A DNA stretch of 64,000 nt, taken from contig CM055907.1 in assembly GCA_029582155.1 (NCBI GenBank), forward strand, positions 33,229,983 to 33,293,982, written 5' to 3'. The stretch is from Panopea generosa. Lineage: Eukaryota > Mollusca > Bivalvia > Adapedonta > Hiatellidae. Under the pieces are notes generated by a model. It searched no databases. It was not told the DNA's origin and saw nothing but the letters and a program-made list of their open reading frames with translations. Below are positions 1 to 27,118 of this stretch, piece by piece (position 1 is the stretch's first letter; every line of letters begins with the position of its first letter). The position numbers and the translations under genes were made by a program.

Positions 1-3000
1 CACTGTATGCATTACTATCAGCCATGGCTAGTCATTCCTGCATTGAATGTCCCCTATTGAAACACTACATCCCTTACTGTAAGCCATGGCTGGTCATTCC
101 TGCATGAAACTTCCCCTATTGAAATACTGTTTCCCAAAATGTAAACTATGGCTAGTCATTCCTGCATGAAATTTTCCCTATTGAAACACCTCACCCCTTA
201 CTGTAAGCTGTGGCTAGTCATTTCTGCCTGAAACTCCCCTACTGAAAACTACATCCCTTACTGTAAGCTATGGCTAATCATTCCTGCATGAAACTGCCCC
301 TATTGAAACACTGTATCCATTACTGTAAACCATGACTAGTCATTCCAGTATTGAACATCCCCTATTAAAACACTACATCCCTTACTGTAAGAAATGGCTA
401 ATTATTCCTACATGAAACTTCCTCTATTGAAACACCACACCCCTTACTGTAAAATATGGCTAGTCATTCCTGCATGAAATGTCCCCTATTGAAACACTAC
501 ACCCCTAACTGTAAGCCATGGCTAGTCATTTCTACATGAAACTTCCCCTATTGAAACACCCCACCCTTTACTACAAGCCATGGCTAGTCATTCCTGCACG
601 AAACTTCCCCTATTGAAACACTTCATCCCTTAATTTAAACTATGGCTTATCATTCCTGCATGAAACTTCTACTATTGAAACACCACACCCCTTTCTGTAA
701 GCCAAGGCTAGTCATTCCTGCATGAAACTTCCCCTATTGAAACACTGTTTCCCATAATGTAAACTATGGCTAGTCATTCCTGCCTGAAACTTTCCCTATT
801 GAAACACTGCATCCCTTACTGTAAGCTACAGCTAGTCATTTCTGCATGAAACTTCCCCTACTAAACACTACATCCCTTATTGTAAGCTATAGCTAGTCAT
901 TCCTTCCTGAAACTTCCACTATTGAAACACCACAACCCTTACTTTAAACTATGGCTTATCATTCATGCATGAAACTTCTACTATTGAAACACCACACCCC
1001 TTACTGTAAGCCAAGACTAGTCATTTTTGCATGAAACTTCCCGTACTAAACACTTCATCCCTTACTGTAAGCTATAGCTAGTCATTCCTTCCTGAAACTT
1101 CCACTATTGAAACACCACAACCCTTACTTTAAACTATGGCTTATCATTCCCGATGAAACTTTTACTATTGAAACACCACACCCCTTACTGTAAGCCATGG
1201 CTAGTCAATCCTGCATGAAACTTCCCCTATTGAAACATTGTTTCCCATAATGTAAACTATGGCTAGTCATTCCTGCATGAAACTTCCCCTATTGAGACAT
1301 TACATCCCTTACTGTAAACTATAGCTTGTCATTCCTGAATGAAACTTCCACTATTGAAACACCACAAACCTCACTGTAAGCCATGGCTAGTCATTCCTTT
1401 ATGATATATCCCCTATTGAAACACTACATCCCTTACTGTAAGCTTTGGCTAGTCATTCCTGCCTGAATCTTCCTCTATTGAAACACTGCACCCCTTACTG
1501 TAAACTATGGCTAGTCATTCCTGCATGAAACTTCCCCTATTGAAACACTACATCCCTTACTGTAAACTATGGCTAATCATTTCTGCATTAAACTTCCCCT
1601 ATTGAAACATTGCACCCCTAACTGTAAGCCATGGCTAGTCATTCCTGCATGATGTATACTCTATTGAAACACTCATCCCTTACTGTAAGCTTTGGCTAGT
1701 CATTCCTGCCTGAATCTTCCTCTATTGAAACACTGCACCCCTTACTGTAAACTATGGCTAGTCATTCCTGCATGAAACTTCCCCTATTGAAACACTACAT
1801 CCCTTACTGTAAGCTATGGCTAATCATTCCTGCATGAAACTTCCCCTATTAAAACACTGTATCCATTACTGTAAGCCATGGCTAGTCATTCCTATATTAA
1901 ATGTCCCCTATTGAAACACTTCACCCCTTACTGTAAGCCATGGCTAGTCATTCCTATATTAAATGTCCCCTATTGAAACACTACATCCGTCACTGTAAAC
2001 TATGGCTAATCATTCCTGCATGAAACTTCCCCTATTGAAACACTGTATCCATTACTGTGAGCCATGGCTAGTCATTCCTGCATTAAACATCCCCTATTGA
2101 AACACTACAACCCTTATATTATCCATGGCTGGTCATTCCTGCATGAAACTTCCCCTATTGAAACACTACACCCCTTACTATAAACTATGGCTAGTCATTC
2201 CTGCATGAAACATCCCCTATTGAAACATTGCACCCCTTACTGTAAACTATGGCTAGTCGTTCCTGCATGAAACTTCACTTTTTGAAACACTACATCCCTT
2301 ACTGTAAACTATGGCTAATCATTCCTGCATGAAACTTCCCCTATTTAAACACCGTATCCATTACTGTAACCCATGGCTAGTCATTCCTGTATCAAATGTT
2401 CCCTATTGAAACACTACATCCCTAACTTTATCCATGGCTAGTCATTCCTGCATGAAACTTCCCCTATTGAAACACTACATCCCTTACTTTAAACTATGGC
2501 TAATCATTCCTGCATGAAACTTCTACTATTGAAACACCACACCCCTTACTGTAAGCCATGGCTAGTCATTCCTGCGTAAAACTTCCCCTATTGAAACACT
2601 GTTTCCCATAATGTAAACTATGGCTAGTCATTCCTGCATGAAACTTTCCCTATTGAAACACCTCTACCCTTACTGTAAGCTATGGCTAGTCATTCCTACA
2701 TGAAACTTCCTCTATTGAGACACTGTTTCCCATAATGTAAACTATGGCTAGTCATTCCTGCATGAAACTTCCCCTATTAAAACACCACACCCCTTACTGT
2801 AAGCTATGGCTAGTCATTCCTGCATGAAACTTCCCCTATTGAAACACCACACCCCTTACTGTAAGCTATGGCTAGTCATTCCTGCATGAAACTTCCCCTA
2901 TTGAAACACCACACCCCTTACTGTAAGCTATGGCTAGTCATTCCTGCATAAAACTTCCCCTATTGAAACACCTCACCCCTTACTGTAAGCTATGGCTAGT

Positions 3001-3797
3001 CATTCCTGCATGAAACTTCACCTACTGGACACTACATCCCTTACTGTAAGCTATAGCTAGTCATTCCTACATGAAACTTCACCTACTGAACACTACATCC
3101 CTTACTGTAAGCTATAGCTAGTCATTCCTGCATGAAACTTCCCCTATTGAAACACTGCACCCCTTACTGTAAGCCATGGCTAGTCATTCCAATATTTAAC
3201 GTCCCCTATTGAAACCCTACATCTCCTACTGTAAACCATGGCTAGTCATTCCTACATGAAACTTCCTCTATTGAAACACTACAACCCTTACTGCAAGCCA
3301 TGGCTAGTCATTCCTGCATTAAACGTCCTCTATTGAAACACTGCACCCCTTACTGTAAGAAATGGCTAGTTATTCCTACATGAAACTTCCCCTATTGAAA
3401 CACCACACCCCTTACTGTAAGCCATGGCTAGTCATTCCTACATGAAACTTCCCTTATTGAAACACTACATCCCTTACTGTAAACCATGGCTAGTCATTCC
3501 TGCATAAAACTTCCCCTATTGAAACACTATATCCCTTACTGTAAACTATGGCTAGTCATTCCTGCATAAAACTTCCCCTATTGAAACACTACAACCCTTA
3601 CTGCAAGCCATGGCTAGTCATTCCTGCATTAAACGTCCTCTATTGAAACACTGCACCCCTTACTGTAAGAAATGGCTAGTTATTCCTACATGAAACTTCC
3701 ACTATTGAAACACCACACCCCTTACTGTAAGCCATGGCTAGTCATTCCTACATGAAACTTCCTCTATTGAAACACCACACCCCTTACTGTAAGCTAT
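1..3797. repeat. 62-bp tandem repeat array (minisatellite/satellite), about 61 copies, open at left edge
   Basis: The whole stretch is built from a unit of about 62 bp that recurs head to tail with modest divergence. Each unit carries CTTACTGTAAGC, then CCATGGCTAGTCATTCCTG, then CCCCTATTGAAACAC. The array starts before base 1 and stops sharply after CTGTAAGCTATC near 3797, beyond which the sequence is unique. Some blocks are near-identical over several units (for example 2760-3000), which suggests recent local amplification. No sustained ORF exists. A function is not evident. Confidence 0.95.
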
Positions 3798-4230
3798 CTT
3801 GAATATCAAGTTATCTTGAATATTTAAAATTATTCTTATCAGGATAATGTTCAACCCAGTTTGTAAAGTTGAACCAGCCAACAGTTTACTAGGTCATAGT
3901 TCAACTTATAAATATCTTTATTAAATCCACATGGCAATTTTGCACAAAACTGCTTCAATATACAACCTCTATCTATTGAGACTCTCAAAATGTCTTGTTG
4001 AAATACATGTACTTAGTATTCACTTTCTTTTTTGCACCGACAATTAGTTGAATTTCATTAATTGCAGTGCAAGGAAAATCTTTTAGCCATTGTTTTTCCT
4101 TTCTCCATAGTGTTATCTGAAGGAGGTGCCTGCTGGTTTCCATCATACTACTGTGTTGATTGTTACCTTCTTGTGGTTCCCTGTACCGTTATATTGAGCA
4201 GATAGCTGAGTGGGAACTAGCAAAGGAAAA

Positions 4231-4517
4231 GTTGTTGTTGTATGGTGTTACGTTGCCTTGAACAATTTTTCAGTCATATCACAACGGTGTCTACTTGAGA
4301 CAGTATTCTGAGCGCTGTCACACTGGAGTATCATGCCGCAGACACATGGTATGATACCCCACCCAGTCACATTATACTGACACTGGGCTGACCAGACCTA
4401 GAACTGTCCTCTAAATGCTAAGTGAGAAAAGTCTTTGGTATGACCCAACCGGGGATCGAACCTACGACCTTTCGCATATGAGGCGAACGCTCTACCACTA
4501 GACCACGCTGCGGTCTA
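4231..4517 (-). mobile_element. tRNA-derived SINE, family A (minus strand)
   Basis: Read on the minus strand this begins with a tRNA-like head: an A-box-like GTGGTCTAGTGGTAGAGCG and a B-box GGTTCGATCCC, about 45 bases apart. A body follows that ends in an ACAACAACAAC tail. The same head, body and tail recur on the plus strand at 45583-45903, so this is a dispersed family and not a functional tRNA gene. RNA polymerase III transcription of such SINEs is the family norm. Whether this copy is active is unknown. Confidence 0.85.
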
Positions 4518-5433
4518 CAAAAGAACAGTGTGATGACCTGAGAAAACTGGAATTCTTCATTTATGATATTTATATTTACATTATTACTGCAATCTGTCTA
4601 AATTAAAAGTAAACAAACTATATTTTATTTCCATATGAAAAACATGTAAAGCAGGATGGAATTAAAAATATAGATTGCATTTTATTGGTTGCATGATCTT
4701 GATTTCTTATGTTATGTTATCATGAGATTCATGCGACATCATTAAGATGCCACAAAAATGTGTGCACTTTTTCATTGTTGACAACGTTGTTGTTCCAATG
4801 ATGACATTTGCTTTGCATTTTGATGAGTTTAATCTTTTTTTTTAATATTAAAATGGAATAATGTGTAATAGTTTTATCCAAGACAATTAGAAAATATAAT
4901 GTTAATATAAGTATCAACAAGCACATGCTTGAGATTTCATCAGATAATGATAAACATTAGTCAAAGTTAATAATGCTAAAAAGCTGAATTCATGAACATT
5001 GAACTAGCCTTATGTTTCTCATCTCCTGATGAAAACTTCAGTGTTCTTTTAGTCTTAAACCAGTATCTGAAGATATTTCTTTTTTAAAGGAAGTTTGTTT
5101 ATGAATGAGAAACATTTTCGTTAATTCTCAAGGCCTTAGATGCATTTACATAAAGGCTGATACCTCTCTTAAATGTGAATAAATCATGTTTTAAATCTAT
5201 AATTACTGATCAGTAATTCTAATATGCAAATCAGTTGCTCCGCTGAAGAAATTATCGTAAAATTTCTGATTAAATCACATACTCGGCCAATTCCGTCATC
5301 CTAATGGCTTCTAGAAATGTGCAAAGATTTGTTATTTATTTTGTTGGAACATTCTTTTTTGGATATGAAAAGTTATTGTGGAGCACTGTAGGAAAATATA
5401 ATGTTGCTAGGGAAATTAAAAACAACACCATAG

Positions 5434-5505
5434 TTCTTGTCACTGGATTCGAACCAGGATTGCCCGAGTCATAATCCATAGTTATAACCACTGTGCAATG
5501 TAGGA
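5434..5505 (-). repeat. Degenerate tRNA-like sequence (tRNA relic or SINE head)
   Basis: On the minus strand there is an A-box-like GTGGTTATAACTATGG and a perfect B-box GGTTCGAATCC, spaced as in a tRNA. The expected acceptor stem pairs at only a few positions, so it is unlikely to be a working tRNA gene. Confidence 0.4.
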
Positions 5506-7439
5506 ACATAACAACATCAGTTGTATAAATTTAAGTTTTAACTGATTTTAATTGATAATGCCTTGAAATGTTTTTAGTACAGATATAACTGAGATTATAT
5601 TATACTAAATCATTTACCAAACAGGTTGGGTCGAAATAAACAATTGGCAATAATAGCAAGTTTAAATACAAGTTTTTCAAGATAAAATCCAGATAGCCAC
5701 AATTTTTGCTAAATATTTTAATTATACAGTGTTTTTTTATTGAATTGAAAGTCACTTTAAACATTTCCAATTGTTATTCAGTAATGTGAGCAGGGCAACA
5801 CATTGTTCTGGTTAGTGTGCAAGATGACAGTTACTAGTACACTGCTGTCCATGAACCTAAATCACCAAGATTGGATTTAGTTGTTTGATTTATTTACACT
5901 GATACAAAGCAATAAAAACTGATCATGTGATATATATAGATAAGATAATGTAATCAACAACACCATGCATTTTGTTATACAGTCAATATTAAAGTACTGG
6001 AAGATTGCAAACCACATGTTTGTAAACATATTAGGAAAATTACTAATATACTACAACAGTGGTTGCAGAAATAAATCATAAACACTAGACAGGCAATTAG
6101 CAATCACGACAAGTAGACAAACAAGAAACATACCAATAATGAGAAAAATAAATAAAAGAAGACAAAATCATCATATGTATATTTACATTTTAATTTATAC
6201 AATATTTACATGTTCACAATAACAATAAAACCCTCTATTCAAGGTTACCTTTAAAAAAAAACAAACAACATTTTTTAGCTCAGAAATTTATAACATTGGT
6301 ACAATGTATGAATGTAGGTGAGATACACATGTATAATTGTTAGTAAAATACAAACAAAAATGTTTTATCTCACTATAGTCAACAAAACATCTTGTATCAT
6401 GTAACAACTACATGTATAACTGTGAACCAATCTATGGTATGCAGTGAGTGGTATAACTGTGTTCAAGGGACAAAAGCATGATTGTAGTTCACAGTTAGCT
6501 TTATATCAACAAAATGGTATGCCTAAATCCTTCACACCCCTATCACTGAAAGTCCAATGAACAGAGAAACCAATACAAAATATAAGCATGTGTGAAGCTA
6601 GTGGAGTACACACAGGGGCTGTATAGGTCAGGACATGTAGATATACACACAATGCTGACATGATGTTTATTTACAATTGTATTTTACTGCAGAGAACTCA
6701 TCAAGTCTTAACATTAATAAATACACCTTCAATATATCAAGACTGAATCAGCACAAGCAGAATACTCAATGTAGCATTTTGGTATATGTAGATTTATTTA
6801 CTAATACCAGTATTATCAACACTTGCTTACAGATCATCTTTCTGCAGTTTTAGTAGGTTAGCACAAAAAAAGAGAGTGGAGTATTGCAAGCAATACATTA
6901 GTCTCCAATCAGTTAACAGGTAGGGCTTTGTTAACATGCACATAGTCAGTGATTTCTGTAAATGGTCACATAAGATTTGCAGTACCATGAGCGAATTGTG
7001 GTTGTTGCCATAGCAACCATAATTTTTGTCCACTTAAAAATTAGTTAAAGGATCTACATGATGTCCTTATTTCTCTCTATCAACATGCAAAGTTTCACAA
7101 AATATACTTTTTGTGTTGTCACAGGATCCACATTGTTTCTTAATTTTACAGACCTGCATGACCTCCTTATTGCCTTCTATCCACATGCAAATTTCCCTGA
7201 ACTAGAACTGATACTTTTTGAGTAATCTTTCCAGACAAATGCTGGACAGACAGCGGGTAAACCTAATAGTCCCCTTTCAGTAAAACTGCTAAGGGGACTA
7301 ATAAATGTTTCATTAATATCATTCTTGGTGATACATTTAAAACAGTGGTTTTGTTTTCCTGTTTCCTCTATTAACACAAGAGGTCCACCTTGGCTTTAAA
7401 TGGCTCACCTGTGGAAGAAAAGGCAATGCCAAAGAAGGC

Positions 7440-8510
7440 ATTGTGTAATTATGCAAGGAACATACCTCAGACATCTGAAGTTGGTCAGTCGAGATATTAC
7501 AGATACATGTTTACTGTGTAAGTTTGGTGAACAACATATGAAAACTGTTGGGGCCAGAGTGCATATAATGTTAAGAAACACAGGCACAACACCCAATTTG
7601 GTCAGTTAAAAATGTTAACTACTATGCAAAATTGGGGTAGGTAAAGTGAAAAGTGCATGTGCTAGAATGCACGATTGAATGGCCACAAGTTTTCAAATGA
7701 AACTGCATGTGCACACAAGGTTAAATAATGCAGTTTTTGGCAATTCAAGGGTCAATATTTTAATTTATTCAAGAACCATCTCTGAGATAAAATAACTTCT
7801 GTGTTGGTTTGGCAAGAATATATTGAAAATTCCGGGTGTTAAAAGCATGTAACGTTAAGTAACTAACTGTTTGATAATTCAACAGCCATAGTTAAACAAT
7901 TTGGCCAGCTCAAGAACTTTTTTTTCAAAATATTATGGTTATATAACTACTGTATAAGTTTGATGAAGATGCACACAAAACAGCATTAACAAATTTTTTG
8001 ATGATTCAATGACCATCGCATCAGATTGGCCAGTTGCAGAACTTGTTTTTGAGTTATAATGATTATTAAACTAGGGTAAGCTAAATGATGATTGAGTAAA
8101 AATGGTGGGTGCACAAAAGGTCAAATTCTGCAATATTTTATGTTTCAAGGGCATATGTTTTATGTTTTATGTTGGTCAGTTCAAGAATTTGTTTTGAGTT
8201 ATAATGGTTGTATAACTACTGTGTAAGCTAAATGATAATTGAGTAAAAACAGGGGGTTGAAAATGGTGGTCAAATTCTGTAATTTTTTATATAACATTGA
8301 TATCAATGATTTGATTTGGCCAGTTAAAGAAATTGTCCAAGATGTTATGATTATATAACTTCTATGTATGTTTGGTGAAGATCCAGTGAGAAATGCACAA
8401 ACAGACAAATTAATAACTGAAGCTGGTGCATGTTGCAAATATTGACAAGTTCCTGCAATAAGGCTTAATTGGGTTAGCAAACATAGCAAAACTTAATCCA
8501 CAGCATATAC
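7440..8510 (-). repeat. Dispersed diverged repeat, tandemly iterated (minus orientation)
   Basis: Several diverged copies of a phrase recur here: GGTCAGTTCAAGAA, then a TTATAATGGTTATATAACTA block, then GTGTAAGTTTGGTGAA. The reverse complement of the same phrase (ACCAAACTTACAG, AAGTTCTTGAACTGGCCAAA) recurs at 57700-58345. It therefore belongs to a dispersed family whose copies contain internal tandem iteration. No coding capacity is visible. Confidence 0.6.
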
Positions 8511-8984
8511 TTCTCAGTTAACAGTTTATATTTCTATAAGTATGAAATGAAAATGTGGCGACATGCACAGACAGTTGCTGAAGGTAAAACTATGTATGGA
8601 GTTTGCTGATATGAGATGATTTATACAAACGTTTAAAGGAACCAACAGCAATGTTGAAAACAAACTCATGTTCAAACATAAGGACTTATAAACATTTTTG
8701 ATAAAACTATTAAATTATTTTGAAAATATGAGTAAAAATTCTTAAAAACTACAAAATGATTTTTCTTTAGATTGTTTTTCTATTATATGAATACTAATAA
8801 AACTAGACTAACTGTTATCTGTTACACTTCTAGTCATAGTTGACAGTGAATATGTGAAGTATGATGCAGTTCATTTACCTGGTATGCCCCTTTACAAAAT
8901 AACAAGAACATTAAGGGTCTGCATTAGGGTATTCTAATACTATTTTTACATTATGTTGATATATATAAGATACATAATTTTTCG

Positions 8985-9390
8985 AAATAAAGAAAATGAT
9001 TTTTTTTTCAAAATAAAGATAAGTAACCATTCATCAAAATAAAGATAAGTGACTATTCATTTAAATAAAGATAAGTGACTATTTATCAAAATAAAGTTAT
9101 TGACTATTCATTTAAATAAAGATAAGTGACTATTTATCAAAATAACGGTAAGTGACCATTCATCTAAATAACGATAAGTGACCATTCATTTAAATAAAGA
9201 TAAGTGACTATTTATCAAAATAAAGGTAAGTGACCATTCATTTAAATAAAGATAAGTGACTATTCATAAAATAAAGATAAGTGACTATTCATTTAAATAA
9301 AGATAAGTGACTATTTATCAAAATAAAGGTAAGTGACCATTTATCAAAATAAAGATAAGTGACTATTCATCAAAATAAAGGTGACCATTT
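8985..9390. repeat. 26-bp AT-rich tandem repeat, about 15 copies
   Basis: The unit is AAATAAAGATAAGTGACTAT followed by TCATTT or TTATCA. Two sub-variants alternate (a CATTTAAATAAAG start and an ATCAAAATAAAG start). The array ends at about 9390, before GTGACCATTTAATTTTTC. Confidence 0.9.
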
Positions 9391-10194
9391 AATTTTTCAA
9401 AATTGCTGTGTGTCCCTTCAATATACAACTTATTATTATCTAATAAAGAACATTTTCGTATTAGTGACAACAATTCACACTAGCAATGATACTGAACACA
9501 AATATATTTGAACCCTCTTTGTTTTATATCTTTGTACAAATTGCAATTACAAATAAAATAAAATTGACCTTTACTTATATTTTACAATATATCAACACAA
9601 CTAGATAATGATTTAAAACAAATATAAATACATAATTAAAAAGAAAACTAGTTGGACAATGTGATACAAAATATGTCACAGACTCCTGGTGTAGCCCAAC
9701 ATTAATTTTGTTCTTTTATCTTCTGAGAGTAAATAAAAAACGTTTGAATGCTTGTCATTCACAGTGAGAGACCAAAATGAAAGATATGAAACTTACATTT
9801 TACTGTGTTAAACTCTGCACTACATAAATATGATGAGAAAAGTAGGGGTCTGGTTCTTCCATGAGACTTTTTTTTTGTTGGTTTAAACATTTTTTTAAAA
9901 ATATTTTAAAAGGTAGTTTAGCCACAAGTTCCTTAAATTCAGATTTTTTTCTGTTCAGTGTGTTCACTGCTGACAAAGTGAAAGTAGACTTCCAAAATCA
10001 TGTATTCACAATTCAAACATGACAATGCTTAAAAATGTTCAAATACATCAATCATGCCATTCATAAAAAATAAGCATTATAATAAGAAAAATGTATTTTT
10101 TTTTACAAGAAACAAGGATTATTTATCATCGTCATTATGCGAATACCCCATTTCAGATGGTGGTACCATGCCTCTAACCCTAGAAGGAGAGGAC

Positions 10195-10690
10195 CAGTGA
10201 CTGCCATTTTATTGAGTTAACTGTGACCTCACACCATCTGTGGGTCTTCATTCATTTAATTAACTGTGAAATAACACCAGCTGTGGGTCTTCATTCATTT
10301 AGTTAACTGTGAAATAACACTATCTGTGGGTCTTCATTCATTTAGTTAACTGTGAAATGACACCAGCTGTGGGTCTTCATTCATTTAATTAACTGTGAAA
10401 TTAAAAACCAGCTGTTGGTTTTCATTCATTTTGATTTAGTTAACTGTGAAATAACACCAGCTGTGAGTTTCATTCATTTAGTTAACTGTAAAATAGCACC
10501 AGCTGTGGGTTTTCATTCATTTAGTTAACTGTGAAATAACACCATCTGTGGGTATTCATTCATTTAGTTAACTGTGACATCACACCATATTTGGGTTTTT
10601 ATTCTTTCAGTTATCTGTGACCTCACACCAGCTGTGTGATTTTTATTCATTCGGTTTACTGTGACCTCACACCAGCTGTGGGTTTTATTC
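10195..10690. repeat. 43-bp tandem repeat, about 11 copies
   Basis: The unit contains AGTTAACTGTGAAATAACAC, then CAGCTGTGGGTCTTCATTC and ATTT. The last two or three copies diverge (GTGACCTCACACCAG). The array runs directly into a minus-strand SINE at 10690. Confidence 0.9.
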
Positions 10691-10875
10691 AGTTTACTTT
10701 GATTGTGAAACAAGTTATTGCAACTTATACAAAATGCTCGAAGTTTTCCGTGTTAGAACCAGTACTAAGCATATGTGGAAAAAGTGTCTTGCTCAAGGAC
10801 ACCACACATAGCCTTGGTGGAGGATCAAACCCACGACCTGCCAATCATGGGGCTAATGCTCTACCACATAAGCAT
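10690..10875 (-). mobile_element. tRNA-derived SINE, family B
   Basis: Read on the minus strand there is a tRNA-like head (GTGGTAGAGCATTAGCC and a B-box-like GGTCGTGGGTTTGATCC). It is followed by GTGTCCTTGAGCAAGACAC and a tail matching the elements at 30920-31135 and 13855-13975. Shared order across three loci supports a SINE family. The ORF that crosses it is a by-product. Confidence 0.75.
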
Positions 10876-12217
10876 TTTTCATTTTTTATAAAAAAAATCC
10901 CTAAACACTATAAAAATTTTACATGTTTATCAATTCCAGAGTTTAATTAAGCATATGAACACATCACTCTTAATTTAATTTATACTTTGAAAAGGTGCAT
11001 AACCATTGTACCAAATGGTCCTTTTTCACATATTTGTGGTCATCTATGACAGAATGTTCCAGTGAAATCCAACTGATGGTTCAAGAAAAAAAACAAAGAC
11101 AAAATTATTGAAAAGGTGCATAACTCAGCAAAAAAGCCATAAGTCATCCAATTGATCTTACATTATTAAGCAACAATTTAGTTTCAATAATGTCTTAAAA
11201 TGCAGATAAAATGAAAGTACAAGCAACAAGAGAAATAATCTTGTAGACAAAAATATGTTATCGTTTTTTTAATATCATCTAAATATGAATTGTTCAGTAG
11301 TGCATTTTTACGACAAGAAATGCAAAGGACCACAACTGTCAAAAATCATTGAACCCGAATGCAAAAGGAATATGCGCAACTATACCTCATGCTCATCTTT
11401 CCCAGTAAATTTCATCTAAATACAACATGTTGGAGAATTTCTCTGTACAGATGGACAAAAAGCATAAAAACAATATGTCTCCCAGGGAGGGGAGATATAA
11501 CGATGGTACATGCAATAGCAATATAAATTACACCTTTGCCTGTAATTAATAGAGATTTCAAGGGAAAATACCATTAAGTAATAATTGGGAATTATTTCAA
11601 GAATGACTTCTTTTTATAAAATGAATTGTTTTTAATCGATTTATACTGATAATGAAATATAATATATACTATAGATTAATCAACATTATTCTGCTAGTAT
11701 GAGAATTAGAAGTTTTTACCAGATATGTGTGGAATATACCAGAATATGAAACATATGTTGTTTAATCTCTATAAACAAATCAATGTTTTTTAACTTTTAG
11801 CTTACACTGTGTGTCACTCCGCTTTTTAGAATAAAAATTGTATGATTTTAGTGCTGGTCTAATCCTAAACTAAAACCCAAAACTATTTAAACCAAAATTA
11901 TTTATATTTCTTAACAGAAAACAGTTACTATTACCGACTCCCTGCAAACTAGATAATGCAGAAATATTCAATTATCAGTGCAAATGTTAAAGATCTATAA
12001 AAGAATCCAGCATTGAAAATAGCTTTTTGATGGAACAATCTTAAAATACATGCAAAGCCAGGTATCCTGGAATATCGTCACCTCACAGTGTTCAAATATC
12101 AGAGACAGATCTATCACTAGTCAACTACTGTCTTATTGTCCTGATCACATGGGACGAACAATATTCCTGTAATGATACACTACACACACGCATACACGGA
12201 CAGACAGAAAACAAGTA
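10876..12217. other. Rab6 3' flank or 3' UTR region, no separate gene seen
   Basis: This lies immediately downstream of the minus-strand Rab6 stop codon. It is AT-rich with no domain-bearing ORF, and at least part is expected to be 3' UTR. I cannot choose among several TTTATT (AATAAA on the minus strand) sites. Confidence 0.4.
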
Positions 12218-25588
<13,371 letters not shown>

Positions 25589-25760
25589 TTTATCGCATCA
25601 AACTGTGACTTAATGTGTTAAATTTTGAAGAGACTAAACTGATAAATACGAAATAATTATTCTTGGATTATTGTGGAACAGTTTTCACCGGAAGTGGAGC
25701 CACGTTCTTTATAATTGCGCATGCGTAATAAAATACTGACTCATTCGAATATCTCTGAAT
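25589..25760 (-). promoter_or_regulatory. Rab6: Probable Rab6 core promoter with ETS-like and NRF1-like sites
   Basis: Within 140 bases upstream of the Rab6 ATG lie ACCGGAAGTG (25687-25696, ETS-family consensus) and GCGCATGCG (25717-25725, most of the NRF1 palindrome). Local GC content is higher than the surroundings and there is no obvious TATA box. These two motifs typify TATA-less housekeeping promoters, which suits Rab6. The transcription start site itself cannot be placed. Confidence 0.55.
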
Positions 25761-25999
25761 TTTTCGTCATCAGCACAATGAGTAATGACCAATTTATAAT
25801 GAGACATTTCACGCAAAGGAAAAAAGAAAACATGAAAGTGTGATTTATCCATTTTTGGACATTACATTTAAGAATAGTTTCCGCAGCTCAGTAGATTCAG
25901 ATTCATAATCAATATGATTTAGAATCTAGATATGGGGTGGTACTAAAACCCGGCCAGGTTCCGTCTGATCCGGCCATATTCCGGCTGCAGGGAAAGGCA

Positions 26000-26000
26000 A

Positions 26001-26033
<33 letters not shown>
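26000..26033. repeat. (TG)n microsatellite
   Basis: About 16 uninterrupted TG dinucleotides about 0.4 kb upstream of Rab6. Confidence 0.95.
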
Positions 26034-26035
<2 letters not shown>

Positions 26036-26797
26036 GTGTTAATGACGTTAAAATGCACTGATCCCAATTAGTATGTATTGCCCTTTGCATAATTATTATC
26101 AAAATATATACAAATATTAAAAAAAGCTTTAATTTAGACAAGGACTTGATTTAGGTATTGAAGTTTACCTTTTTTTTTACCCTGCTCAGTTTGATTGACA
26201 ATTTAAAGTATATTTTTGACAAAATAGTCACGGTTTTAATCAATTGTTTCAAATATTATGTTAATCTAAATCCATAACAAATAAATTAATTGCAAAATCG
26301 ATAAGATATAATTGTTTTTTAACTCGATACAATGGACCTTTATTTTCTTAGAGTGAATAACAGTCAAACCTTTATCTGGTTAAAAAAACATGAATATAAT
26401 GCAGATCTTATTCATAGTATCATTAATATGATAATTATTATTAATGATAGTGATTATAAAGGTATATAAACGTTATCACAATCTTTTATAAATGATCATC
26501 TTTATTCAGTGACTTAATATCATGACTCTGTTTTATTACTCAACTATTAAAAACCGTGATGAATATAATGTAAATATATGTAAACCACTATAAATGAATC
26601 AATTAAATATGTACAATATTATTCTGAAATAAGCCGACTATCATAGTGTTTAAATATTACAGAATCGTTAATAATACACGTATATATACCAGGGACTTAA
26701 CCACAATAAAGTCACAAGTAATTAAGTCACTGTTCATACACCGTATGTCCAAATTGAATTAAGGACCTCTATCTAATTTCTGATTGACTACAGTGCA

Positions 26798-27118
26798 TTA
26801 CCACCTTTCGTGAGTTTCTCGGCGTAAGCATCGTATCAATATATAACAACTAACACAAATCTTTATAAGTTTTAATAAATTGAAATATATTTCATAAAAA
26901 ATCCCGATTCCAGTACTAAAGCACTTTGCTAGTGCACGAATGCCCGAATAAAGAACAATGATTGCTGAAAGAAGTTTCAGATATTTACTTCCTTCGCCTC
27001 GCCTAATCAAACTTCTAGTATTAATGTGGTTGATATTGTTCAAAGCCTTGGAACAATCTACAAATATACAATACAATCGTACGCCCTTTTTGACTGAGAA
27101 TATTTTAAATAATTGCAT
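26798..27118 (-). pseudogene. Non-LTR retrotransposon reverse transcriptase fragment
   Basis: A 106-codon open stretch contains RLYCIFVDCSKALNNINH, the palm motif region in which animal LINE reverse transcriptases have F-[IV]-D-[FY]-x-K-A-[FL] with the first catalytic aspartate. SLIRRGEGSKYLKLLSAI follows, as in the segment after motif A. After about residue 70 the resemblance is lost, and no YxDD motif follows. It is a decayed internal fragment. It cannot be the same copy as the LINE piece at 28.9 kb, because the order of domains would be reversed. Confidence 0.6.

Larger units (their letters stand above)
3798..8984. other. Intergenic region without recognised genes
   Basis: AT-rich sequence with stops in all frames. 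Apart from a SINE near 4.2-4.5 kb, a tRNA-like relic near 5.45 kb and a dispersed repeat at 7.4-8.5 kb (listed separately), I see no coding exon, RNA gene or array. Short ORFs of 60-100 codons here have no recognisable domain. Part may be 3' UTR or downstream flank of the minus-strand Rab6 gene, but no polyadenylation site can be assigned with confidence. Confidence 0.5.

Noticed and set aside
10636-10950. 104-codon plus-strand ORF
   Set aside because: It spans the end of the 43-bp array and a minus-strand SINE. The peptide is a read-through of repeats.
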